From Peribacillus frigoritolerans (GTDB lineage Bacteria; Bacillota; Bacilli; Bacillales; DSM-1321), in contig NZ_KV440950.1 in the NCBI RefSeq assembly GCF_001636405.1, forward strand, positions 2,503,712 to 2,567,711: a stretch of DNA of 64,000 nt, read 5' to 3'. This document shows positions 32,806-41,177 of this stretch, one piece after another. Position 1 is the stretch's first letter. Each line of letters starts with the position of its first letter. The position numbers and the translations under genes are program-made. A model generated the notes under the pieces. The model was not told the origin of the DNA. It saw only the letters and a list, made by a program, of their open reading frames with translations, and did not search any database.

Positions 32806-33981
32806 ATGAATTTGCAAAGTGCTACTATGCTACAAGCATTGCCTGAATCAAAAACTCTTTCAATTTTAAATAAAGTTACGCTTCTTAAACAAGAAGGTCA
32901 CGATATTATTAATTTGGCTGGAGGAGATCCTGACTTTAATACGCCAAATATGATTATTGAAGAAGCGGAAAATGCCATGAAATTAGGGATGACACACTAT
33001 GTAAGTAGTAATGGAATTCCAGAGTTACGTAATGAGATCGCTCATAAGTTAAAGACTGAAAATGGCGTCAATTATGACCCTTCCCAAATTATTGTAACGG
33101 CAGGGGGGAAACCAGCGTTATATGTTGCGTTAAAAAGCATAATAAATCCTGGTGACGAAGTATTAGTTATCAATCCAGCATGGGTAAGCTTTGAACCGTT
33201 AATAACTATGGTTGGTGGACATGCAGTTTCAGTAGATTTAAATCCTAATGATCATTTTAAACTTACAAAAGATTTACTGGATGCTGCTTGTACTGAGCGG
33301 ACAAAAGCCATTATTGTAAATAACCCAAATAACCCAACTGGTAGAGTATTAACTAATGAGGAATTTCATAATCTTAGGGATGTTGTGATAGAGAAAGACC
33401 TAATTATTATTGCTGATGAAGTTTATGAAAAGTTGGTTTATGGAACACATCAATTTACTTCGCTCGCGAGTATACCTGGACTTGAAAATCGTACTATTAC
33501 AGTACAAAGCTTCTCCAAGGGGCATGCCATGACTGGATGGAGATTAGGTTATTTAGCATTGCCAAATGAACTTGTACCTGCTGCTTCTAATATACAGGGG
33601 CATCTCGCAACATGCACTCCAGCATTTATCCAAAAAGCAGGAGTCGTAGCTCTTAAGGAAGTGAAAGAAGAAGTAGAACACATGCGTAGCATATATGATA
33701 AACGTATTAATCAAGTAGTGACTTATCTAAATCAAATTCCGGGTGTTATATGTCCCCATCCTGAAGGCGCTTTTTATGTTTTTCCAGAAATCAAATTTGG
33801 CAACTTCGATTCAATTGAACTTGCCAATTATCTTCTGGATGAAGCTAAGGTAGCAGTTACTCCAGGAATAGCATTTGGCTCTAGCTATTTGCATAACATT
33901 CGAATTTCATGTGCTATGTCCGAAGGGGAACTTGAGGAAGCATTAAGACGCATAGAAAAGGCACTTACTAAGATAGAGTAA
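32806..33981 (+). CDS. Class I/II PLP aminotransferase (aspartate aminotransferase-like)
   Basis: About 391 aa from ATG 32806 (AGGAG 4-8 nt upstream); the ATG at 32794 overlaps that RBS. Fold-type I motifs include LAGGDPDFNTP, TAGGKPALYVAL, NNPNNPTGRVL (PLP ring), IADEVYEKLVYG and the Schiff-base Lys in SFSKGHAMTGWRLGY. The final Arg for the substrate carboxylate is in HNIRISCAMSE. It probably removes the amino group from the compound imported by the next gene product. RBS spacing and the ~180-nt gap after the SDR still fit one operon. Confidence 0.9.
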   Translation: MNLQSATMLQALPESKTLSILNKVTLLKQEGHDIINLAGGDPDFNTPNMIIEEAENAMKLGMTHYVSSNGIPELRNEIAHKLKTENGVNYDPSQIIVTAGGKPALYVALKSIINPGDEVLVINPAWVSFEPLITMVGGHAVSVDLNPNDHFKLTKDLLDAACTERTKAIIVNNPNNPTGRVLTNEEFHNLRDVVIEKDLIIIADEVYEKLVYGTHQFTSLASIPGLENRTITVQSFSKGHAMTGWRLGYLALPNELVPAASNIQGHLATCTPAFIQKAGVVALKEVKEEVEHMRSIYDKRINQVVTYLNQIPGVICPHPEGAFYVFPEIKFGNFDSIELANYLLDEAKVAVTPGIAFGSSYLHNIRISCAMSEGELEEALRRIEKALTKIE

Positions 33982-34022
33982 GCTAAGCAAAACCACACCT
34001 TACTATTGAAAGGGGATAGGTA

Positions 34023-35273
34023 ATGCAAGCTCTTAGAAGAATTCCTTTATGGCTCCAGATTTCCATTGCTCTAGTATTAGGTTTATGTTTAGGATCGATA
34101 AGTAAAACCATAGGGATAGAAGCAAAAATTTTAGGTGATGCTTTTATTCATATGATTAAGATGACAATTGTACCATTGATTTTCCCCCTAATTATATTAG
34201 GGATTGCTCAAATAAAATCAACCGGATCACTAGGTAGGCTTTCTCTAAAAGCCATTATCTATTTTGAAATTGTTACAACTTTAATCATCGTTATGTCCTT
34301 ACTGCTTGCTAATATGGTGGACCTTGGAGTTGGAGCTGATTTATCAGGAGGAAATATGAAAGCTCTAGAGGGACTTGAGGCCAATAAAATTGACTTTAGA
34401 GAGTTTATTCTTCATATAATACCTTCTAATATATTTGTAGCCTTTTCAGAAGGGAATATATTAGCCATTGTCTACTTTGGTGTTTTCTTTGGCTTGGCTT
34501 TACGTTCCCTAAAGGGAAAAGCCAAACCTATAGAGGATGTTCTTGAGGCCCTTTCTAAAGTAATGTTTAAAGTTTTAGATTATGTCATTAAATTTTCTCC
34601 AATTGGTGTTTTTGGATCTATTGCTTATAGTATGGCTACTTACGGTTTCGAAAAGTTAAGTACCTTGCTTGATTTAATTTTAGTAACCTATGCTGGTTTA
34701 GCTATAGTTATATTAATCATTTTTCCCATAATTGCTCGCATCTATAATATTCGTTATTGGGAGTTAATTAATGAAATAAAAGATTTATTATTAATTGCTT
34801 TTACAACACGGAGCTCCGAGTCTGTATTTGCCCCTCTTACAGCACGTTTAGAAGGATACGGTGTCAAAAATTCAGTAGTATCTTTTGTATTGCCTCTTGG
34901 CTATTCATTTAATCTCGATGGTGGAATGGTCTACATGGCTCCGGCTATTTTGTTTTTAGCTAATGCCTACGATATTCAACTCTCGCTATTAGAGCAGGTT
35001 CACATAATTCTTTTACTTATGCTACTTACTAAGGGTGTTGCTTCCGTTCCTTCAGGAGTAATTGTTGTGTTGACTAGTGTTTCTGTTGTGATAGGGCTGC
35101 CAATGGAGGGTATTGCATTACTTATGGCAGTTGATTTCATAATGGATATGGCTCGAACTGCAACTAATGTAGTAGGGAATGCATTGGCTACAGTAGTAAT
35201 AGCCAAATCGGAGGGAATGTTTCACAAAAAAGAATTCGTAGTTGCTGAACAAGAGAAAATAAAAAGCTCTTAA
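34023..35273 (+). CDS. Dicarboxylate/amino acid:cation symporter (DAACS, GltP-like)
   Basis: 416 aa, eight transmembrane helices and two re-entrant loops. Key elements are FIHMIKMTIVPLIFPLI, the serine-rich HP1 segment TTRSSESVFAPL, FNLDGGMVYMAPA, and HP2 VASVPSGVIVVLTSV. NMDGT of glutamate carriers is LDGGM here, and the last helix reads MDMARTATNVVGN. Substitutions at the substrate loop suggest a substrate other than plain glutamate. It lies 41 nt after the aminotransferase and ends the operon. Confidence 0.88.
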   Translation: MQALRRIPLWLQISIALVLGLCLGSISKTIGIEAKILGDAFIHMIKMTIVPLIFPLIILGIAQIKSTGSLGRLSLKAIIYFEIVTTLIIVMSLLLANMVDLGVGADLSGGNMKALEGLEANKIDFREFILHIIPSNIFVAFSEGNILAIVYFGVFFGLALRSLKGKAKPIEDVLEALSKVMFKVLDYVIKFSPIGVFGSIAYSMATYGFEKLSTLLDLILVTYAGLAIVILIIFPIIARIYNIRYWELINEIKDLLLIAFTTRSSESVFAPLTARLEGYGVKNSVVSFVLPLGYSFNLDGGMVYMAPAILFLANAYDIQLSLLEQVHIILLLMLLTKGVASVPSGVIVVLTSVSVVIGLPMEGIALLMAVDFIMDMARTATNVVGNALATVVIAKSEGMFHKKEFVVAEQEKIKSS

Positions 35274-35280
35274 GACTTTG

Positions 35281-35312
35281 AGCAGGCTTACCCCTTTGGT
35301 GAGTCTGCTTCA
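35281..35312 (+). terminator. Terminator of the FAH-SDR-aminotransferase-symporter operon
   Basis: AGCAGGCTTACC and GGTGAGTCTGCT pair with one mismatch around CCTTT, followed by a short T-rich run (TCATTTT). Confidence 0.78.
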
Positions 35313-35579
35313 TTTTAAATATATGCATCGCTTCTATTCTAGAAATCCTGGCGTTTACTGCGGCTGACCGCAGAGGGGCAACTTGCAAAGCCACTGCTGC
35401 TTCCGTCATATGTTTGTGCTTTGCCACTTAAATGTAATATTCGCTTTGTCTTAATTCCAATGTAAGCTCCTTTATCTAATATTCAGATTACTTCTTTAAA
35501 CTTTTATTTATATCATGAAACTATTACTTACAAGCCTATTTATACAAACAAGTAAATCCTTTATATGAAAATGTATAGG
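35313..35579. other. Intergenic, no gene recognised
   Basis: Contains a GC-richer patch (35350-35410) with a minus-strand frame starting MAKHKHMTEAAVALQ but no RBS. I see no function. Confidence 0.4.
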
Positions 35580-35626
35580 TTGACAATGAGAAATAGCTAT
35601 TGTAAATTATATGCACGCGCATGCAT
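35580..35626 (+). promoter_or_regulatory. Promoter and palindrome upstream of namA
   Basis: TTGACA (35580-35585), 17 nt, TAAATT (35603-35608) make a SigA promoter. It is followed at 35611-35626 by ATGCACGCGCATGCAT, a 16-bp palindrome with one mismatch pair. Its position at the transcription start suggests a repressor site. The regulator is unknown. Confidence 0.55.
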
Positions 35627-35748
35627 TTAAAAGTGTTGGATTTATATGTTTTAAGTATACTAAATCGTATAATTTAACATGCATGAGGAACTATATGTTG
35701 TGGTTAACATTTATTCAATTATTTATTTAATAAAAAGGAGTTTTTAGA

Positions 35749-36780
35749 ATGGATCAACATTTATTTAGTCCTTATATGTTAAAAGGATTAGAGTTAAAAA
35801 ACCGTGTTGTCATGTCACCGATGTGTCAATATTCGGTTGAAAAGAAAGACGGTATTGCAACAGACTGGCATTACTTACACTATGTAAATAGAGCAATCGG
35901 TGGAGCTGGTTTTATTATGATTGAAATGACAGACGTAGAACCTGATGGCCGTATTTCAGACTTTGACTTAGGATTATGGTCAGATGAGCAAATCCCTGCT
36001 TTAGCAAGAATAGTAGAAGCTTGTCACCGTTATGGAGCAAAAGTTGGTATCCAAATCGCTCATGCTGGACGTAAGGCAGAAGACGCAGAAGTACCGGTTG
36101 CGCCTTCAGCGATTCCATTTGATGAAAAATCAAAAACACCAAGAGCTCTTTCAACAGCTGAAGTCAAAGAAATGGTAGGAAAATTCCGTAAGGCGGTGCA
36201 GCGTGCAGTAAAGGCCGGATTCGATGCCATTGAAATTCACGGAGCTCATGGCTATCTAATCCATCAATTCCACTCCCCGTTAACGAATAAGCGAGAAGAT
36301 GAGTATGGACAAGATCTAACGAAGTTCGGCCGAGAAATTATTGAAGCAGCGAAAGCTGAGATTCCAGAAGATATGCCATTAATGATGCGTATCTCTGCCA
36401 AAGAATACGTAGAAGGTGGATATGACATCAACGGAAGTATCGAATTTGCGAAAGAATACCAAAAAGCAGGAGTGGATATTTTTGATATCTCTTCAGGTGG
36501 AGAAGGACCAATTGCTGCTTGGGGAAAACCGGGTACACATGCAGCTTACCAAGCTCCATTAGCGAGAGAAATCAAGAAAGCTCTTGATGTTCCCGTGATT
36601 GCAGTGGGAAGACTAGATGACCCTACATTAGCAAACGCGGTAATTGGAAATGAAGAAGCAGACCTTGTAGCTGTTGGTCGAGGGATGCTACGTAACCCTC
36701 ACTGGGCATTAGAAGCTGCAGCTACATTGAAAAAAGAGACGACTGTGCCTAAACAGTACGCAGATGGTTTTAGAAGATAA
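35749..36780 (+). CDS. namA: NADPH dehydrogenase NamA (old yellow enzyme, YqjM type)
   Basis: 343 aa, near the 338-aa YqjM. FMN and substrate motifs: NRVVMSPMCQYS with the YqjM-specific Cys and Tyr (~residues 26 and 28), QIAHAGRKA, IHGAHGYLIHQFHSP (His pair) and VAVGRGMLRNPHW. NamA reduces alpha,beta-unsaturated carbonyls and nitro compounds and is induced by electrophile stress. It begins a two-gene unit with an SDR 42 nt later. Confidence 0.93.
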   Translation: MDQHLFSPYMLKGLELKNRVVMSPMCQYSVEKKDGIATDWHYLHYVNRAIGGAGFIMIEMTDVEPDGRISDFDLGLWSDEQIPALARIVEACHRYGAKVGIQIAHAGRKAEDAEVPVAPSAIPFDEKSKTPRALSTAEVKEMVGKFRKAVQRAVKAGFDAIEIHGAHGYLIHQFHSPLTNKREDEYGQDLTKFGREIIEAAKAEIPEDMPLMMRISAKEYVEGGYDINGSIEFAKEYQKAGVDIFDISSGGEGPIAAWGKPGTHAAYQAPLAREIKKALDVPVIAVGRLDDPTLANAVIGNEEADLVAVGRGMLRNPHWALEAAATLKKETTVPKQYADGFRR

Positions 36781-36822
36781 GTTGAAATTACAATAGATCA
36801 ACCTAAAGGAGGAGTATAAAAC

Positions 36823-37566
36823 ATGTCATATATTCAAGACAAGGTAGTAATCATTACAGGATCTTCAAGTGGGATTGGAGAAGCAACAGCGCTTCACCTT
36901 GCGAAGAATGGAGCTTCAGTCGTTCTAGCTGCCAGAAATGAAGAGAAACTAAAAAATCTAGCAGAGCGAATCAATAATGAAGGGGGGACAGCTTCTTACA
37001 AAGTGACAGATGTGACCGTCAAAGAAGACGTTCAATCTCTCGTAGACTTTACAGTAGGTAAATTCGGAAGAGTTGATACGTTAATTAACAGTGCAGGGAT
37101 GATGTTGTTCTCCATGTGGGATAACGCTCACGTAGAAGAATGGGAAACGATGATTGATCTTAACGTAAAAGGTGTGCTGTATGGAGTAGCTGCGGTCCTT
37201 CCTCATATGAAGAAACAAGGAAGTGGACAAATCATTAATGTAGGTTCCGTTGCCGGTCATGCGATTGGTGAAGGTCATGGCGTGTATAGTTCTACAAAGT
37301 ATGCAGTAAGAGCGATCACCGAAAGTCTACGTAAAGAGGTATCGGTCAAACATAATATTCAAGCTGTTTTAGTCTCACCAGGTGTCATTGCAACTAACTG
37401 GCAGGATACAGTGACAGATAAAGATGTAAAAGATGTGCTAGAAGGATTGAATGAGGTAGCTATTGACGTAGACTTTGTAGCTGAAACAATTGGATTTGTG
37501 GTGGATAAGCCTGCGAACGTCATGATTAATGATGTCATTGTCACACCTACAGCACAAGAATGGTAA
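36823..37566 (+). CDS. SDR oxidoreductase co-transcribed with namA
   Basis: 247 aa. Cofactor loop TGSSSGIGEATALHL, then LAARNEEKL (NADP), NSAGMMLFS, catalytic VGSVAGHAI and YSSTKYAVRAI. It ends PANVMINDVIVTPTAQEW. RBS AAAGGAGGAG. Pairing with an ene-reductase suggests successive reduction of C=C and C=O in reactive carbonyls. The 3' end of this gene, with its downstream bases, recurs fused to ybaK at 39430-39500. Confidence 0.88.
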   Translation: MSYIQDKVVIITGSSSGIGEATALHLAKNGASVVLAARNEEKLKNLAERINNEGGTASYKVTDVTVKEDVQSLVDFTVGKFGRVDTLINSAGMMLFSMWDNAHVEEWETMIDLNVKGVLYGVAAVLPHMKKQGSGQIINVGSVAGHAIGEGHGVYSSTKYAVRAITESLRKEVSVKHNIQAVLVSPGVIATNWQDTVTDKDVKDVLEGLNEVAIDVDFVAETIGFVVDKPANVMINDVIVTPTAQEW

Positions 37567-37654
37567 TGAAGTAATTTGAAAGAAAGACTTCTGATTACGA
37601 AAGCAAAGAAAGGTAATTAACCATAACAGAATAAGACAATGAGCTCTATATAGT

Positions 37655-37687
37655 TTATATTAATATGGTCTGACCATATTAATATAA
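37655..37687. promoter_or_regulatory. Second FadR-type operator (core TGGTCTGACCA)
   Basis: A palindrome with 16-bp arms around one central base, matching the site at 30881-30913 over the inner TTAATATGGTCNGACCATATTAA region but with different outer bases. It lies 58 nt before the NAD(P)-binding gene at 37746, inside or just after its promoter. It probably places that gene and the NTF2-like gene under the same FadR-type regulator. Confidence 0.75.
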
Positions 37688-37745
37688 TGTTTATAGTTGT
37701 GAGATGGGCACTATTTTAAATTCAGTTTTCAAGGAGGTTCTTTTA

Positions 37746-38381
37746 ATGAAGGTATTAGTAGTAGGAGCGAATGGTCGAGTGGGTTCGCTTCTTGTTGATA
37801 AACTAGTTGAGAAAGGTCATTTTGTTTACGCAGGAACGAGAAGAGATAACCTCACAAGCAATACGAGCAATGTTCGTTATGTCCATATAGATTTATTAGC
37901 TAGCCCTGAGGTAATAGCTGAAAATATGTATGACGCAGAAGCCATTTTCTTTGTGGCTGGTTCTAGAGGAAAAGATTTATTGAAGATTGACTTAAATGGC
38001 GCTGTCAATGTGATGCGCGCTGCTGAAGGCAAGAAGATAAAAAGATTTATTATGCTTAGTTCCGTATTTTCTCTTGAACCAGACAAGTGGGATCAAGCTT
38101 TTCTAAAAGATTTAACAAATTATAATATTGCTAAACATTTTGCTGATCATTGGCTGATTCATAATACCAAGCTAGACTATACAATCTTACAGCCTGGTGC
38201 TTTAAAAGAGGAGCCTGGATCTGGAAAAATAGATGTCAATATTGATTATCCTTGTGAAAATGCTATCGAAAATGTAGTGGACACGTTAGTTCAAAGTGTG
38301 CACGATCGTAATACCATTGGAAAAGTCATCACAATGAAAGATGGTAAAACTCCTATAGCAGATGCTTTGCGAAATTTATAA
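37746..38381 (+). CDS. NAD(P)-binding atypical SDR (YwnB/NmrA-like)
   Basis: 211 aa from ATG 37746 (AAGGAGGTTC upstream); the frame extends 14 codons up without an RBS. VVGANGRVGSLLVDKL binds the dinucleotide. GTRRDNLTS, AIFFVAGSRG, FIMLSSVFSLE and YTILQPGALKEE are typical of SDR_a5-like proteins that use NADP and lack the classic triad. The palindrome 58 nt upstream ties it to the 30.9-kb operon. Substrate unknown. Confidence 0.8.
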   Translation: MKVLVVGANGRVGSLLVDKLVEKGHFVYAGTRRDNLTSNTSNVRYVHIDLLASPEVIAENMYDAEAIFFVAGSRGKDLLKIDLNGAVNVMRAAEGKKIKRFIMLSSVFSLEPDKWDQAFLKDLTNYNIAKHFADHWLIHNTKLDYTILQPGALKEEPGSGKIDVNIDYPCENAIENVVDTLVQSVHDRNTIGKVITMKDGKTPIADALRNL

Positions 38382-38479
38382 GAGTAGCTTTTCCAAGTTC
38401 TAATCAAATAAAACGAGCCTGAGTTAGAAAACTTTATTATCGTTAAATTATTTATAACTTAAAGGAGATTGAGGGAAAA

Positions 38480-38854
38480 ATGAGTAAAACACCAATAAAA
38501 GATTACGATGAGATTATTAAAGTAGTGAATAAGTATATTGAAGGCCTTATTTCAGGTGATAAAGAAGTAGCAAAGCAAGCTTTTCATAAAGATGCAACGA
38601 TGTATGGTTACAACACAACTGATGGCTTTTTAGGTGGACCTATTGATAACTTATGGGATTTCATGGATAAAGCTGGTCCTGCAAAGAATCTTAAATCGAG
38701 AGTGGATATTTTAGATGTTGAAGGAACGATTGCTTCCGTTCGTGTAAGTTTAGAAAATGATGCATATGACGAATCATACACTGATTTTCAGCAATTACTT
38801 AAACTGGACGGTGAATGGATTATTATTTCGAAGTTATTCCATCTACACTCATAA
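38480..38854 (+). CDS. NTF2-like / lumazine-binding-like small protein
   Basis: 124 aa. IIKVVNKYIEGLISGDKEVA, FHKDATMYGYN, FLGGPIDNLWDFMD and a final WIIISKLFHLHS fit the Lumazine_bd_2/SnoaL-like NTF2 fold. These proteins bind or isomerise small organic molecules. RBS AAAGGAG. It lies ~100 nt after the NAD(P)-binding gene and is probably co-transcribed. Confidence 0.78.
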   Translation: MSKTPIKDYDEIIKVVNKYIEGLISGDKEVAKQAFHKDATMYGYNTTDGFLGGPIDNLWDFMDKAGPAKNLKSRVDILDVEGTIASVRVSLENDAYDESYTDFQQLLKLDGEWIIISKLFHLHS

Positions 38855-38883
38855 AAAGTAATTTCTAAAAAGAATCATAAGCT

Positions 38884-38922
38884 CGTCTCAAAAATAGAGG
38901 ACCTTCCACTGTTTTTGAGACG
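38884..38922 (+). terminator. Terminator-like inverted repeat
   Basis: CGTCTCAAAAA and TTTTTGAGACG pair around a 17-nt loop. There is no T run after the stem, so termination is only probable. Confidence 0.6.
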
Positions 38923-38958
38923 GGAATTAAAACCTTTTAAACAGTCAGATCGGTGATA

Positions 38959-39494
38959 ATGATGGGTAAAAGAGTAGATAAAACCAACGTATTGAGAATC
39001 CTGGACAAAAAGAAGATTATGTATAACTACTATTCCTACGACAGTACAAAGCTTAATTTTATTGATGTAAATAATTCTCTTGGTCAGGATCTTGCTACGG
39101 TGTTTAAGACACTTGTACTGTGGGGAAATCTAAAGAGTGTTATGTCTTTATGGTGCCAATGGAAAACGAGCTTGATTTAAAGAAGGCTGCAAAGGTAGCA
39201 GGAGAAAAATCATTAGAGATGATTCCTCAAAAGGAGCTTCTGTCCGTTTCAGGCTACATTCACGGCGGTTGTTCACCTATAGGAATGAAAAAGCAGTTTC
39301 GAACCTTCATTAACTGTACCGCAGAAAACTTTGAAACGATTTATTTTTCTGGTGGCCGTGTAGGTCATCAAGTACAACTGACACTAAGTGACCTGCAAAA
39401 AGTAATAAGGATAACTCTCGCAGATATGACTAATATACCTGCTAATGTGATGATTAATGATGTGATTGTTGTACCTGCAACTCAAGAATGGTAA
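38959..39494 (+). pseudogene. ybaK: YbaK/ProX-type aminoacyl-tRNA deacylase, frameshifted and fused to an SDR tail
   Basis: The first frame (VDKTNVLRILDKKKI to TVFKTLV) and a second frame (VGKSKECYVFMVPMENELDL, GGCSPIGMKKQFRTF, SGGRVGHQVQLTLSDLQKV) together give an almost whole YbaK deacylase. One base is missing near 39114. Beyond LADM, where YbaK should end, 19 residues (PANVMINDVIVVPATQEW) follow. They are nearly identical to the C-terminus of the SDR at 37566, including the bases after its stop. It is a deletion chimera plus a frameshift. Confidence 0.78.
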
Positions 39495-39508
39495 TGAGAT
39501 AATTACAA

Positions 39509-39769
39509 ATGAGCATGGCACATATGAAAGCTTTTGTTGTTGGGGCAAATTAGAGGACAACTACATTTGTTGAGCGAAAGTAATGATCGTACAATCGAAG
39601 CTGTAAGAAGCAGCGTAATCAAATCAGTATCAAGGCAGTTGTCTTACAATTTTCACTGGCTAATCCAGCAATGGCAGCTGTCATTCCGCCCGCATTTTGG
39701 CAAGAAATGCCGAACAAAAAACTGGTGGCATCTAATGCGCCACTGCCAATTAACTTTAAAAAGGAGTAA
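39509..39769 (+). pseudogene. Gene stubs: start of an NAD-binding protein and end of an aldo/keto reductase
   Basis: ATG 39509 opens MSMAHMKAFVVGAN, then stops (TAG); this is the first strand-loop of an SDR-like gene. From 39632 the frame KAVVLQFSLANPAMAAVIPP, AFWQEMPNKKLVASNAPLP reads to TAA 39769. It corresponds to the C-terminal helix of an aldo/keto reductase with an internal deletion after VIP. Both are non-functional and directly abut the SRPBCC gene. Confidence 0.6.
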
Positions 39770-39774
39770 TTAAT

Positions 39775-40191
39775 ATGGCACATACTACTACTACAATTAA
39801 AATCCCTGCCTCGCCTGACCAGGTATGGAAATTGATCGGAGGCTTTAACTCACTTCCTGACTGGTTACCTTCTATATCTAGCAGTGAGCTAAGTGAAGGT
39901 GGACGAATGCGCCATCTAGCTGATCTTGATGGAGAGAATATTGTAGAGCGTCTCGGAGTATTCAATGACAAGGATCGCTACTACACATACTCGATTATAA
40001 AAGCACAATTTCCGGTCACTGATTATCAAGCTACAATCCGCGTTCGCGAGACTGCTGACAGCAAAACATCGTTGGTAGAGTGGTCTGGCAGTTTCACACC
40101 TGTAGGTATTAGTGACGAAGAGGCTATAAATCTGTTCCACGGAATGTACGAGGATGGCTTAAAAGCATTGGGACAAGCATTGAAGAATTGA
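39775..40191 (+). CDS. SRPBCC-fold protein (polyketide cyclase / MxaD-like)
   Basis: 138 aa. TIKIPASPDQVWKLIGGFNS, LPDWLPSISSSEL, GRMRHLADLDGENIVERLG and FHGMYEDGLKALGQ follow the START-like SRPBCC pattern with a deep hydrophobic pocket. Such proteins bind or cyclise small aromatic or lipid molecules. RBS AAAGGAG lies within the end of the aldo/keto reductase stub. Function unknown. Confidence 0.8.
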   Translation: MAHTTTTIKIPASPDQVWKLIGGFNSLPDWLPSISSSELSEGGRMRHLADLDGENIVERLGVFNDKDRYYTYSIIKAQFPVTDYQATIRVRETADSKTSLVEWSGSFTPVGISDEEAINLFHGMYEDGLKALGQALKN

Positions 40192-41110
40192 GCATTTAGA
40201 ACAAATTTAGGTGAGTCTCTATAAAAAGACATCTATTTTAAGGAAGCGCAATTGGCTATAATTTATCATTTATATAAGGATGAAAATTTAGAATAATGAG
40301 TTTTAAATTTGTGATTTTAACCTTTAAGGTAAGTAGGTAAATAACTTTACTTTTTTATAGGTTTGACCATTTATTCATCATTATTTAATAATTTTAAAAG
40401 ATACTGGTAAAGGAGAAGGAATGAGTTAGAAACTTATTGTTGATGTTTGGATGTGTTTACAGCTGGAAGGGTGCAATTGTACCCATATTTGGGCGTATTT
40501 AAAATTACACTGATATATATAGCTTTACGAATTTCACCCGTGTTTTACTGGGTGAATTTAATTTTCAGAAAAGAGATTTAGGCTTTTTACCGAAAACTTC
40601 ATGGGAATATTCGATATTATAACGACCTTAGAACCATCCAAAATTCATAGTCGGTGAATCAATTTGGAGGAGAAAAAATGTGATTCTCTCCTGGATTATC
40701 AACACTAAACTAGATAGCCTTTTTAAGGGTACGGCAACCCTTGTTTTCTTGTGGAAACTAGAGGGACAGTTTTTGTTAAAGATAAGTTTAAAATAAGAGT
40801 TGTTTTGTAACTCTTTTTTTGTATTATCATTTAAATGATAATAGGCTAATTAAAACATTTTGGAAGTAAACTAATGAAAAATAAACAAGTTGATTGGTTT
40901 TTTTCTTGTCCGATGTTTGGAATTCTAGTACCTTACTAATGTAGCTCTTTTGTGATTTTTGAGCAAAACGGGTTTAATTGAATAAGGATTACAAAAATGA
41001 TCAATCTTTTTATAAAGTTACAAATGTTAAGAAAAGAATCACTAATTAATATTTGACTATTTTGAAAATTCTTGATAATATTTACGCATAAAAGAATCAA
41101 TCGGCAATGG
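40192..41110. other. Long gene-free region with several hairpins
   Basis: Terminator-like hairpins lie at 40529-40557 (TTCACCC/GGGTGAA), 40723-40747 (GGGT/ACCC, then TTGTTTTC) and 40795-40822 (AAGAGTT/AACTCTT then T7). A perfect 22-bp palindrome (40822-40843, core TCATTTAAATGA) abuts the last. No frame with an RBS was recognised. Three terminators without genes suggest remnants of lost genes. Confidence 0.5.
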
Positions 41111-41156
41111 CGCCTGTTTCAATAGCTAATAACGAGCTATTGGGCAGGCGTCTTTT
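41111..41156 (+). promoter_or_regulatory. Leader hairpin upstream of the HAD phosphatase
   Basis: Two nested stems, CGCCTG/CAGGCG and CAATAGCT/AGCTATTG, are followed by TCTTTT, then 20 nt later the RBS and ATG of the phosphatase. It looks like an intrinsic terminator placed inside a leader. Either it ends an upstream transcript or it attenuates the gene. No anti-terminator was identified. Confidence 0.5.
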
Positions 41157-41177
41157 GCATTTTTCAGGGGGGATAAT

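Noticed and set aside
35188..35427. 79-codon minus-strand frame (MAKHKHMTEAAVALQ)
   Set aside because: No RBS and it crosses the terminator and the 3' end of the symporter gene.
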